A stretch of 64,000 nt of DNA from Winogradskyella eximia. GTDB lineage: Bacteria > Bacteroidota > Bacteroidia > Flavobacteriales > Flavobacteriaceae. The translations under genes and the position numbers were made by a program. The notes below the pieces were generated by a model. That model ran no database searches, was not told where the DNA came from, and was given only the letters and a program-made list of their open reading frames with translations. Positions 26,455 to 35,325 of the stretch are shown here, in pieces; the stretch's first letter is position 1; each line of letters begins with the position of its first letter. Where the stretch lies: assembly GCF_003386165.1 (NCBI RefSeq), contig NZ_QRDV01000001.1, forward strand, positions 614,085 through 678,084, in the 5' to 3' direction.

Positions 26455-27639
26455 TTATTCTAAAGTGATTGTTAAAGCAACAGTGTCTATGGTTATAAAG
26501 TAAGAGCCTGTTGTTCCGTTAAATGCAAAATTACTATCGTCATCTAAAGCATTTTCAAGATTACTGCTCATAGTATAGCCAGCATCTGCATAGTAAGGGA
26601 AGTTTTGACCAGAACCCCAATCTCCTTCTACTGTAAAAAATCTAAAGTTGTTATCTGCACCACCAATATTTTGAAGGTTAATACTACCTGAGTAGATACC
26701 TTCACCAGTACAAACTAATTGTACAGGAGATGTCCATCCCCAACCTGCATCTACAGCACCAGCACCTACAACCCATAATTGGTCGTATTCACAATTTCCA
26801 GTAGCTTGCGGATTACCTAATGTAATAGTTTTATCAACGGTATTAACCATTAAGTTATAATAACCAGTAGTTCCTAGGAATCTAAAGTTGTTGTCATCAT
26901 CTAATGCGTCTTCAAAATTAGAATCGATAGTATAACCTTCTCCAATAAAGTAAGGGAAATTTTGACCAGAACCCCAATCTCCTTCAGAAGTAAAGAATCT
27001 AAAAGCTTCAGCGTTTAATAAGTTTACATTCCAAGAATAAATACCATTGCCAGTACATGGAAGGCTTACAGGTGTATCCCATCCCCAACCTGCATCTGGT
27101 AATCCAGCACCTACAGCCCAAAGTTGATCTAACTCACATACAGGACCTTCGTTACCTGTACTTTCAGGAAGTACTAATACTAAAGCTTGTGTTTCAGACA
27201 TTAATTCAACAGAAGAGTCTGTACCAACAGAAGCTCTTAGTCTAAAATATACATTTCCTGTATTAGGAATGTCTGCAGTAGAAGCGTCATTATCTAATCC
27301 AGCTTCAGCAGCATATTGCAGCATGTCTCCAATAGTTATAGCATAAGCATTTTGATTTGTGCTACCTACAAGTTCCATATCTGTAAAATCTCCAGTTATA
27401 GATTTTTGTAGTTCATAATTAATTTCAGTTTCAACATCAAAATCTGCATCATTCCATGTGAAACGTTCACCCAAGTTTCCAGAGGCTGCAGGTGTTAGAA
27501 TGTATTCTGATAGAAAAGAGTTGCTGAAAGCAAGTTCGCCGTTCGGCTGTGCTGTATATGTTAAGCTATCATCACTTTCACAAGCATTAAAGCCAATTAC
27601 AGTTATAAGCAATAAAGCTAGAAATTTTATTGTTTTCAT
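26455..27639 (-). CDS. SusE/SusF-type starch-binding lipoprotein with tandem domains
   Basis: Surface lipoprotein that would help hold alpha-glucan. The start at 27639 gives MKTIKFLALLLITVIGFNAC with Cys20 then ESDD, a typical surface-export signal; an upstream ATG (27669) would add ten residues ahead of the signal and overlap susD. An N-terminal SusE-type domain (~25-160) is followed by two closely similar ~107-residue units (~169-275 and ~283-394). Both contain DQLW-VGAG, DAGWGW, EGDWGSGQNFPY, LDDD-NF-F-GTTG and a final D-TITL. The strong similarity, visible also at DNA level (around 26590-26640 and 26945-26995), points to a fairly recent duplication. Aromatic residues in the repeats are good candidates for sugar stacking. 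Confidence 0.88.
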   Translation of the reverse strand: MKTIKFLALLLITVIGFNACESDDSLTYTAQPNGELAFSNSFLSEYILTPAASGNLGERFTWNDADFDVETEINYELQKSITGDFTDMELVGSTNQNAYAITIGDMLQYAAEAGLDNDASTADIPNTGNVYFRLRASVGTDSSVELMSETQALVLVLPESTGNEGPVCELDQLWAVGAGLPDAGWGWDTPVSLPCTGNGIYSWNVNLLNAEAFRFFTSEGDWGSGQNFPYFIGEGYTIDSNFEDALDDDNNFRFLGTTGYYNLMVNTVDKTITLGNPQATGNCEYDQLWVVGAGAVDAGWGWTSPVQLVCTGEGIYSGSINLQNIGGADNNFRFFTVEGDWGSGQNFPYYADAGYTMSSNLENALDDDSNFAFNGTTGSYFITIDTVALTITLE

Positions 27640-27655
27640 AGTTATGATTTTTTTA

Positions 27656-29554
27656 TTAATATCCTTCATTTTGAATTAAATTAGGGTTAGTTGAGATTGT
27701 ATTAGTTGGAATTGGAAATATATTTCTAAATGAACTAACAGATGAACCATTTGCTTGGTTTCCTTTAAATGGCCATAAGTAAGTGTTAGTTGTAAAATAG
27801 TTGTAACGAATTAAATCGGTACGTCTCTGACCTTCCCAGTATAATTCTCTAGAGCGCTCATCAAGTATAAAATCTAAAGTTAAATCTCCACTAGAGATGT
27901 TTCCAGACGCTCCACTATAAGCTCTCATTCTTAACTCATTTATTTTGTCAACAGCTGTTGCTATACTACCTCCACCACCTCTTAGGTTGGCTTCTGCATA
28001 GTTTAAATATATTTCAGCTAAACGAATAATAGGTAAGTCTGTGTCAACAAAATCTCCACCAGAATCGCTACCTTGATTACCATTAGAATCTATATTTTTA
28101 AATTTAGTCACTGCATATCCTTGATTAAAAGGAGGAATACTTCCAATTTCTAAGCTTTGACCATCTGTATAAAACATGCCTCTCTTATCTCCTTCGGCAA
28201 CAACTTCAGTAAGGTCATAAGTTAAATTGTCTAGATCAAAAGTGACTAAGTACGTACCTGCGGTTACTTCAATATTTGCGCCACCAGCTTCTAATGTACC
28301 ATCATTACTATCATCCCCATAATTAACTCCCCAATCTTCGTTAAATCTGAATTTGAATAATCCATCAGTCAATTGAGCGTACAATTTAAATTGGTTTGTT
28401 GCAGTTTCGTACATTTCCATATCTGGACCATCCCATGCATTTTCAGTTGCATCTCCAACTAAGCCCCAATCTGAAAGTGTGCCACCAAGACTACTATTTA
28501 GTGATACAAGGTCAATTTCACCTGTTTCAAATTTTTCAACCAACGCTTTAGTTGTTCTATAGCCTCCCCAGCCACCATTGATTCCTAAACTTAAGGGATC
28601 CATGCTGCCACCTGTTGCTGCATGAACTAAAAATGTTGAGCCACCATACGTTTGAGATTGAATACCATCAAAATTTAATGCAAAAATAAATTCATTTTGC
28701 GCTCCATTGGTATCATTATCAGCTAAAAATAGTTCATCATAAGCAGAACCATTTCCGTTAGCATCTGTAGTATTTAGTATGTAAGAAGAGTTCATTACAT
28801 TTTCAGAATAAATTACACAATCTGTATAACGAGGTGTACCTGTCCATACTTCTGCATTTAAATATAATTTAGAAAGTAATGCCCATGCAGCCACTTTATC
28901 TACGCGTCCATACTCGTTTGCGTCTAATAAAAGATCTTGTATTTCTAATAATTCAGACTCTACAAAATCAAATAGTTCAGTTCTAGAACTTTGAGATGGT
29001 AAATCAGTAGTAATTTGTGTTACTAAAGGAACATTAGCATATAAGTCAATCAGATTATAGTAGGCGAATGCTCTTAAGAAACGAGCTTCTGCAATAAAAC
29101 TTTGTGATTCTTCACCAGGTAGTGCAGATGCATTTTTAATAAAAGCATTAGTAAAAGATACTTCTTGTGCTAAACGAAGGTACATTGCTCCTGTAAAATC
29201 GTTACCAGCAGACCAATATAAACCGTGCAAATCTGGTAGACCAGGATCTCCCCAACCTACTACAGCATGATCTGTTGTTAACTCATTTAAGTTAAATAAC
29301 ATACGTGTGTACTGAGAAAAACCTTCATCAATTTCTGAGATATCTGGTTGTCCTGCAGGACCTTGTTGTCCTGTTAGTGTTAAACTAGCATATAGTTTAG
29401 CTAATGCACTTTTGGCTTCGGCTGTATTTGCAAAAACATCTTGTTCTGTAAAACTATCTGGATCAATAGGATCTTGATCTAAATCATCATGACATGCCGT
29501 CATAAAAAATGAGATAGCTGCGATAAAAATAATTTGTTTCATTTTATTTTTCAT
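27656..29554 (-). CDS. SusD-type lipoprotein with an inserted SusE/F-like domain
   Basis: Starch-locus SusD. Lipoprotein signal ends FFMTAC (Cys21) followed by HDDLDQD, acidic as in surface lipoproteins. SusD features are AEARFLRAFAYYNLIDLYANVPLV (split here by helix boundaries, residues ~155-178), DKVAAWALLSKLYLNAEVW and IRLAEIYLNYAEANLRGG. At 632 residues it is about 90 longer than usual: residues ~361-449 (DWGLVGDATENAWDGPDMEM ... LFKFRFNEDWGVNYGDD ... TYLVTFDLDNLTYDL) match the pattern of a SusE/SusF starch-binding domain and interrupt the SusD fold before YTDGQSLEIG. It starts 12 bases after susC. Confidence 0.9.
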   Translation of the reverse strand: MKNKMKQIIFIAAISFFMTACHDDLDQDPIDPDSFTEQDVFANTAEAKSALAKLYASLTLTGQQGPAGQPDISEIDEGFSQYTRMLFNLNELTTDHAVVGWGDPGLPDLHGLYWSAGNDFTGAMYLRLAQEVSFTNAFIKNASALPGEESQSFIAEARFLRAFAYYNLIDLYANVPLVTQITTDLPSQSSRTELFDFVESELLEIQDLLLDANEYGRVDKVAAWALLSKLYLNAEVWTGTPRYTDCVIYSENVMNSSYILNTTDANGNGSAYDELFLADNDTNGAQNEFIFALNFDGIQSQTYGGSTFLVHAATGGSMDPLSLGINGGWGGYRTTKALVEKFETGEIDLVSLNSSLGGTLSDWGLVGDATENAWDGPDMEMYETATNQFKLYAQLTDGLFKFRFNEDWGVNYGDDSNDGTLEAGGANIEVTAGTYLVTFDLDNLTYDLTEVVAEGDKRGMFYTDGQSLEIGSIPPFNQGYAVTKFKNIDSNGNQGSDSGGDFVDTDLPIIRLAEIYLNYAEANLRGGGGSIATAVDKINELRMRAYSGASGNISSGDLTLDFILDERSRELYWEGQRRTDLIRYNYFTTNTYLWPFKGNQANGSSVSSFRNIFPIPTNTISTNPNLIQNEGY

Positions 29555-29565
29555 AATTCATTTTT

Positions 29566-32496
29566 TTAAAAATCTACATTAACTCCAAAAACAAATGATC
29601 TAGGTCTAGGATAAAAGTTACTATCAATACCACCAGTAATTTCAGGATCTAAACCTTTGTAATCTGTGATAGTTGCAACATTTTGCACAGAACCATAAAG
29701 TCTTAATGATACATCTTTAATAGCGTTATCTAATGTGTAACCTAGTGTTATGTTATCAATTTTGAAGAATGAAGCTTCTTCTATGTAATGGCTACTTAAG
29801 AAAGTTTTTTCATTAGATTGATTTACGAATTCATTTTCTAAATAGCTTGAATGTAAATTTGATAAGAAGTTATTTGTAGTTGGAATAACACCATTTAAAT
29901 AAGAATTACTTGCAGCTACATCATTATAAGCATAGTTACCTATGTTTGCTCTGGTTACAACTGCTAAATCCCATTTTTTATAACTTAAGTTCGTATTTAA
30001 TCCCATGATAATATCAGCATAAGGATCTTTATATAAGTATTTATCCGAATCATTAATAACGTTATCTCCATTTCTATCTACAAAAGCTCCTTCTATAGGT
30101 TTTCCATTAGTATCATAAACTTGTTGGTATACGTAAAAACTATAAGGTGCTTCACCTTCAGTATGCAATTGTACATTGTTTCCAACACCTGCGCTAATAC
30201 CACCAGTTTCTTGATTAAATGGCAATCTTGTAATTTCATTGTCGTTAAACGCTATATTGTAATTAATAGACCATTCAAAATCATCTGTTCTAACTGGTAT
30301 TAAGTTCAATGAAAATTCAATACCTCGGTTTTCCATATCACCAATGTTTTTTTCAATTCTAGATCCAAAATTTGTAAATGGATCAACAGAAGAAGAGGCG
30401 ATTAAATCTTTTGTCTGCTTCTTATATAAGTTAATAGAACCTGACACTCTTCTATTGAAAAGGCTATAGTCTATACCTACATTTAATGTGTTTCCAATTT
30501 CCCATCTTAAATCTGGATTTACAGGGTCTGGTCTATAGGTTTGATAAAATGTGTTTCCAAATTGGTAATTTGCGGTAGATTGACTTCCTGTATATCGAGT
30601 TAAAAATAAATAATCACCTAAACCATTCACATTACCTACTTCACCATAACCAACACGTAATTTCAACTCATTTAAACTGTTATTGTCGTTTAAAAAGCTC
30701 TCTTTATGAATATTCCAAGCTAATGCTACAGATGGGAAATAACCCCAACGATCATCAGGATTTAATTTTGAAGAGGCATCTGCTCTTAATGTTGCAGTTA
30801 CTAAATATTTTCCGTTATAATCATAGTTCAATCTACCAAAATAAGATAACAAAACATTTTTAGATTTATTTATAAACTCAAAATCGTTTCCATCTTCTTC
30901 AGCTTCACTATCGTAACTAAAGTTGTCATATTCAAAAGATTGATATGAGTAACCCGCAACAGCAGTAATATTATGTATGTCGTTTAAAGATTTCTTATAA
31001 GTTAAATAGGCATCAAACAATTTGTTTGTAGATGTATTGGTGTAAGAGCTTCTTGATCCGTTCCATGTAAGGTCTGATGTTGGAATTAAATCAGAAACAA
31101 TTGTTCTACCATGACTATTAGATTTATCAATACCAGTACTTATAGTAGCTGTTATGTCTGGAAAGAAATGTAATTTATAATCGGCTTTAGCGTTTAAGAT
31201 ATATCTTCTAACTTCAGAACTGTCATCTCTTAAATTTAATAAAGCTACAGGGTTAGTACCTGCTAAACTTGGTTGTTCACCGGTTGAAGCATCAATCCAA
31301 GAAAAATAACCTGCATAAGGAGAACTTGAATCATATATTGGTTGCGTAGGGTCAAAACTATTAGCATTACCAATAGCTCCTCTATCAGCAAAGAAATTTT
31401 CAGTATAATTTCCTCTCGCAGAAATATCAAGTTTTAAATGGTCATCAAAGAATTTTGGTGATAAATTAATTGAGGCTGTAGTTCTTTGAAAATTATCTCC
31501 TATTAAGTTTCCATCATGATCTGAGTGACCTAATGATGCTCTCATTGGTACACCAAATAAACTACCTAATGCGCTAAAAGAGTGGTCTTGACCAAAAGCA
31601 GTTTGATATATTTCATCTTGCCAATCAGTGTTTGAGTTTCCTAATAATCCTATTGTAGTAGCATTTGCATCTGGATGATTTGTAACAATTTGTCTAAACT
31701 GATTTGCGCTTAGTACATCAACTCTATCGACTGATGTATGCACCGTCGTAGAGGTTGTTGCATTAAATCTAAATTCAGAGTCTTTACCTTTTTTTGTTGT
31801 TATCATAATAACACCATTAGCTGCCCTAGAACCGTAAATAGAGGTAGCAGAAGCATCTTTTAATACGGTCATGCTTTCAATATCATTAGGGTTAACTAGG
31901 TTAAGAGGGTTTCTCGATCCTCCCACACCGCCTTGGTCTAAAGGTATACCGTCTAATACGATAAGTGGGTTGCTTGATAATGATAAGGATCCATTACCTC
32001 TAATAACAATGTTTTGACCATCACCAGGAGATCCACTTGCAGAAGTCACTGAGACACCTGCTATTTTTCCTGAAATTAATTGCTGTGCAGATACAAGTGG
32101 CCCTTGATTAAAATCATCAGCTTTCAATAAATCTGCAGCTCCTGTTAAATCTTCCTTTTTCACAGAACCATAGCCAATTAGTAAAACTTCGTCTAATTGA
32201 GCAGAATCTTCTTCAATAATGACGTCAATACTAGCTTGACCAGTAAACTCTATTTCTTGTGTGGTATAACCAACGTAAGAGAATACTAGAATTTCACCTT
32301 TACTTAATTCTAATGAATATTTGCCATCGAAATCTGTAACGGTTCCTCTGGCTGTGCCCTTTATAATGACATTTACGCCTGGCATAGGCATGGCATTTGC
32401 TTTATCTGTAACAGTACCTTTGGCTGTAGTTTGTGCTATCAAAGTTGCTGGTAGCATAATGAGACAGAATAGTAAAGCATTTAAAACTGTTTTCAT
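29566..32496 (-). CDS. SusC-type TonB-dependent transporter (starch locus)
   Basis: Outer-membrane importer of maltooligosaccharides, first gene of the minus-strand starch operon. Signal peptide MKTVLNALLFCLIMLPATLIAQ, regulatory-like domain GTVTDKANAMPMPGVNVIIK (~28-47), DEVLLIGYGSVKKEDLTGA, plug with IYGSRAANGVIMITTKKG, and barrel ending SFVFGVNVDF. 976 residues is normal. A LacI-type operator lies about 110 bases upstream of the start codon. Confidence 0.93.
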   Translation of the reverse strand: MKTVLNALLFCLIMLPATLIAQTTAKGTVTDKANAMPMPGVNVIIKGTARGTVTDFDGKYSLELSKGEILVFSYVGYTTQEIEFTGQASIDVIIEEDSAQLDEVLLIGYGSVKKEDLTGAADLLKADDFNQGPLVSAQQLISGKIAGVSVTSASGSPGDGQNIVIRGNGSLSLSSNPLIVLDGIPLDQGGVGGSRNPLNLVNPNDIESMTVLKDASATSIYGSRAANGVIMITTKKGKDSEFRFNATTSTTVHTSVDRVDVLSANQFRQIVTNHPDANATTIGLLGNSNTDWQDEIYQTAFGQDHSFSALGSLFGVPMRASLGHSDHDGNLIGDNFQRTTASINLSPKFFDDHLKLDISARGNYTENFFADRGAIGNANSFDPTQPIYDSSSPYAGYFSWIDASTGEQPSLAGTNPVALLNLRDDSSEVRRYILNAKADYKLHFFPDITATISTGIDKSNSHGRTIVSDLIPTSDLTWNGSRSSYTNTSTNKLFDAYLTYKKSLNDIHNITAVAGYSYQSFEYDNFSYDSEAEEDGNDFEFINKSKNVLLSYFGRLNYDYNGKYLVTATLRADASSKLNPDDRWGYFPSVALAWNIHKESFLNDNNSLNELKLRVGYGEVGNVNGLGDYLFLTRYTGSQSTANYQFGNTFYQTYRPDPVNPDLRWEIGNTLNVGIDYSLFNRRVSGSINLYKKQTKDLIASSSVDPFTNFGSRIEKNIGDMENRGIEFSLNLIPVRTDDFEWSINYNIAFNDNEITRLPFNQETGGISAGVGNNVQLHTEGEAPYSFYVYQQVYDTNGKPIEGAFVDRNGDNVINDSDKYLYKDPYADIIMGLNTNLSYKKWDLAVVTRANIGNYAYNDVAASNSYLNGVIPTTNNFLSNLHSSYLENEFVNQSNEKTFLSSHYIEEASFFKIDNITLGYTLDNAIKDVSLRLYGSVQNVATITDYKGLDPEITGGIDSNFYPRPRSFVFGVNVDF

Positions 32497-32528
32497 ACAA
32501 TGTTTTTAAGTTAATTGCTTATTTAATT

Positions 32529-32562
32529 TAGATTTATATTTTCACTTCTCGGGTTAAATCTA
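32529..32562. promoter_or_regulatory. Hairpin with 17-nt motif in the susC leader region
   Basis: TAGATTTA (32529-32536) and TAAATCTA (32555-32562) flank an 18-base loop. The 17-mer TTATATTTTCACTTCTC (32534-32550) overlaps the left arm and fills most of the loop. The same 17-mer occurs in the loop of an unrelated hairpin at 33862-33901. On the minus strand this element is in the susC leader. Function unknown. Confidence 0.5.
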
Positions 32563-32606
32563 GGTAAATTTAATGTGTTTAGGGTGTTAAATTATATGAC
32601 GAAAGT

Positions 32607-32624
32607 CACGAAAACGTTTGCGTG
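32607..32624. promoter_or_regulatory. Candidate operator for the starch LacI regulator
   Basis: CACGAAAACGTTTGCGTG is palindromic except for one symmetrical pair and has the ACGTT-centred form common for maltose-type LacI/CcpA-like proteins. It lies in the 272-base gap between divergent susC and lacI, where it could control either gene. A possible susC -7 box (TATAATTT on the minus strand, about 32587-32594) lies just downstream, so the operator would sit over or upstream of the -33 region. Confidence 0.65.
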
Positions 32625-32768
32625 TTAAAAACTTTTAAATAAAAATCATATTATTAAGAAAATAATGAAAAAAATAGAGAATTTATACTTTTTAGTTTTA
32701 AAATTGGGATATCAATAATATGTAGTTTTAGTTTTTGAACTATATTCGTTCCTAATTAAGAGCCAATA

Positions 32769-33815
32769 ATGAAAAGAAAAATAACCCTTAAACAAATTGC
32801 TAGAGAATTAGATGTTTCTATTTCTACAGTATCTAAAGCATTAAAAAATAGCAAGGAAATAAGTGCCGATACTATTCAAAAAGTTCAGGCATTCGCTAAA
32901 TTGTATAATTATAGGCCAAATAATATTGCGCTCAGTCTTAAGAATAGGAAAACCAATACTATTGGAATCATTATTCCTGAAATAGTGCATCACTTTTTCT
33001 CAAAAGTGATTAGAGGTGTAGAGTTGGTAGCCAACAAAAGAGGCTATAATGTTATTATTGGACTGTCTAATGAGTCTTTTTCTAAGGAGGTTATAAACAT
33101 GGAAATGCTTGCTAATGGTAGTATTGATGGCTTTATTCTTTCAATGTCTAAAGAAACATTGCTTCAGCAAGATTATCATCATTATAATGAAACAATGAAT
33201 CAAGGTATGCCTATTGTGATGTTTGATCGTGTGGTTTCTGATATTAAATGTGATAAAGTAATAGTAGACGATTTTAATGGTGCTAAAAATGCAGTGCAAA
33301 AATTAATTTCTAACCAATGTAATCATATTGCATTAATCACAACTAAAGATTATGTTAGTGTTGGAAGATTGAGAACTCAAGGTTATTTAGAAGCATTAGA
33401 GGAGAATAAAATTACACCTCAAGCCGAATTAATATTAAAAATGGACGACACATTAGATTATGAAGTTCATTTAGAAGCTCTAGAGGCAGAGATTGAGCAA
33501 CTTTTTAAGGCTCATAAAAATATAGATGGTGTATTTGCTGTTAATGAATTATATGCATTATCTGCAATGAAAGTAGCTAGAAGATTGGGTTTAAATGTGC
33601 CAGATGACATACAGGTTATTGGCTTTACCGATGGCGTGCTTTCTAAACATTCAACGCCAAGTTTAACTACTGTAAGTCAACATGCACAGTTAATGGGAGA
33701 GCGTGCTGCAGATTTATTAATAGATAAAATCGAAACTGATTTTGATACTGAAGAAGAACAGTTTCAGACCGTAGTAATTAACACCGAATTAGTAGAGCGA
33801 GAATCTACCAAATAG
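32769..33815 (+). CDS. LacI-family regulator of the alpha-glucan locus
   Basis: DNA-binding regulator with helix-turn-helix ITLKQIARELDVSISTVSKA (residues ~4-23) and sensor domain (TIGIIIPEIVHHFFSKVIRG ... IDGVFAVNELYALSAMKVAR ... IQVIGFTDG). 348 residues. It is divergent from susC and directly upstream of the maltose permease-phosphorylase genes, so a role analogous to MalR is likely, with maltose or a derivative as effector. It is distinct in sequence from the pectin-locus LacI. A plausible promoter with TATATTCG lies near 32741-32748. Confidence 0.9.
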   Translation: MKRKITLKQIARELDVSISTVSKALKNSKEISADTIQKVQAFAKLYNYRPNNIALSLKNRKTNTIGIIIPEIVHHFFSKVIRGVELVANKRGYNVIIGLSNESFSKEVINMEMLANGSIDGFILSMSKETLLQQDYHHYNETMNQGMPIVMFDRVVSDIKCDKVIVDDFNGAKNAVQKLISNQCNHIALITTKDYVSVGRLRTQGYLEALEENKITPQAELILKMDDTLDYEVHLEALEAEIEQLFKAHKNIDGVFAVNELYALSAMKVARRLGLNVPDDIQVIGFTDGVLSKHSTPSLTTVSQHAQLMGERAADLLIDKIETDFDTEEEQFQTVVINTELVERESTK

Positions 33816-33846
33816 AAATTTATCATTGTCATATTAAAATCTTTTA

Positions 33847-33901
33847 TATCTTTGACGAATAATCAAAACTTATATTTTCACTTCTCATAATAAGTTTTGA
33901 T
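33847..33901 (+). promoter_or_regulatory. Promoter -7 box and leader hairpin with 17-nt loop motif
   Basis: TATCTTTG at 33847-33854 fits TAnnTTTG. The predicted transcript would begin almost at a 12-base perfect stem, ATCAAAACTTAT (33862-33873) with ATAAGTTTTGAT (33890-33901), whose 16-base loop displays most of the 17-mer TTATATTTTCACTTCTC (33870-33886). The hairpin is about 45 bases before the permease start and lacks a T run, so it is unlikely to be the terminator of lacI. Confidence 0.55.
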
Positions 33902-33945
33902 GAGCTAAGCTTGTCAGAATAGTATCAATTTAAATATACTATTTC

Positions 33946-35316
33946 ATGAAAAAGCGTATTCTCGGATTCTGGGAAATTTGGAACATGAGTTTCGGGTTTT
34001 TAGGAATTCAATTCGGTTTTGCTTTACAAGGTGGCTTCATGTCACGAATTTTTCAAACACTTGGTGCAGATAAGCATGATATTCCACTTTTATGGATAGC
34101 AGCGCCTTTGACAGGTTTACTTGTACAACCTATTATTGGTTATATGAGTGACCGAACTTGGAGTCCAAAATGGGGAAGGCGACGACCTTATTTTTTAGTT
34201 GGCGCCATTTTAAGTTCAATAGCCTTATTTTTTGTGCCTTATTCGCCAGCCTTATGGATTGCTGCTGGTTTTCTGTGGATTCTTGATGCGTCTATTAATG
34301 TATCAATGGAGCCATTTAGAGCTTTAGTTGCAGACAAATTAGATGAGTCTCAAAGAACTTACGGTTTTGTAATGCAGACTTTAATTATTGGAATCGGTAC
34401 TTGGGTAGCCAGTAATTTACCTTGGTTAGTTTCAGAAATGGGAGTGAGCGATGCTGCAGATTTAGGTGTTGTACCAGATTCTGTAAAAATTGCATTTGCC
34501 ATAGGCGCATTTGTATTCTTAATTAGTATTCTTTATACCGTTTTTACTACAACTGAATATCCACCAGAGGATATGGAAGAATTCGAAAGAGAGAAAGCTA
34601 AAAAAAATAGGTTTATTTCAGATATTACTAATAATATAGGAAATATGCCTTCTACAATGAAGAAATTAGGTGTTATCCAATTCTTTAGTTGGTTTGCCTT
34701 TTTTACCATGTGGAGCATGGCTAATCCAGCTTTAACAGAGCATGTTTATAATACACCAGCACCAATTGAAGCTAACTTTGATATGACAAATTCTGCAGAT
34801 CAAGAAGCATTTAAAATTGAAAATACAGCTTTTCAAAAAGCATCAAATTCAGTAGGTTCTGCGATGGGAGTTTATGGCTTGTCTTCAATGGCTTTTGCGT
34901 TATTGTTTGTGTTTTACACTTCAAAGAAAAACGTTAATAGAAAATATGTGCACATGTTATCTCTAATAATAGGTGGAGCAGGATTTCTATTAATGATGGT
35001 CGTTTCACCAGAGCAACTCAAATATTGTTTTATGTTAATAGGTATTGCTTGGGGAAGTATTCTTTCCATGCCATATGCTATGTTATCTAGCTCAGTAGAC
35101 CCAAAGAAAATGGGCATGTTTATGGGGATTTTCAATATGTTTATTGTAATCCCACAAATTATTGCTGCACTTGGAGGTATTAATTTTGTTTCCGGACTTT
35201 TAGGAGACGATGCCATTAATGCTATGACTATTGCAGGCTTAAGTTTAATTATCGCTGGTTTATGTAATTTCTTAATCACTGAAAAAGCAGCAATCTCATA
35301 TCAACCTACAGAATAA
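33946..35316 (+). CDS. SLC45/GPH-like disaccharide (maltose) permease
   Basis: Inner-membrane sugar symporter with 12 predicted helices in 456 residues. The segment SDRTWSPKWGRRRPYFLVGA (residues ~66-85) is the RxGRRRP loop of SLC45-type sucrose/maltose carriers, and LGIQFGFALQGGFMSRIFQTLG is the matching first helix. It is followed ten bases later by the beta-phosphoglucomutase and then the GH65 phosphorylase, the usual cytoplasmic maltose route, so maltose is the likely cargo. Confidence 0.88.
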   Translation: MKKRILGFWEIWNMSFGFLGIQFGFALQGGFMSRIFQTLGADKHDIPLLWIAAPLTGLLVQPIIGYMSDRTWSPKWGRRRPYFLVGAILSSIALFFVPYSPALWIAAGFLWILDASINVSMEPFRALVADKLDESQRTYGFVMQTLIIGIGTWVASNLPWLVSEMGVSDAADLGVVPDSVKIAFAIGAFVFLISILYTVFTTTEYPPEDMEEFEREKAKKNRFISDITNNIGNMPSTMKKLGVIQFFSWFAFFTMWSMANPALTEHVYNTPAPIEANFDMTNSADQEAFKIENTAFQKASNSVGSAMGVYGLSSMAFALLFVFYTSKKNVNRKYVHMLSLIIGGAGFLLMMVVSPEQLKYCFMLIGIAWGSILSMPYAMLSSSVDPKKMGMFMGIFNMFIVIPQIIAALGGINFVSGLLGDDAINAMTIAGLSLIIAGLCNFLITEKAAISYQPTE

Positions 35317-35325
35317 AATAAAAAA

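Noticed and set aside
26455..27639. Repeated DNA in the SusE-like gene as a repeat array or CRISPR
   Set aside because: The repeats are two in-frame protein domains of about 107 codons, not short spaced units.
33862..33901. Hairpin considered as terminator of the starch lacI gene
   Set aside because: It has no T run, a 16-base loop, and lies after a good -7 box for the next gene.
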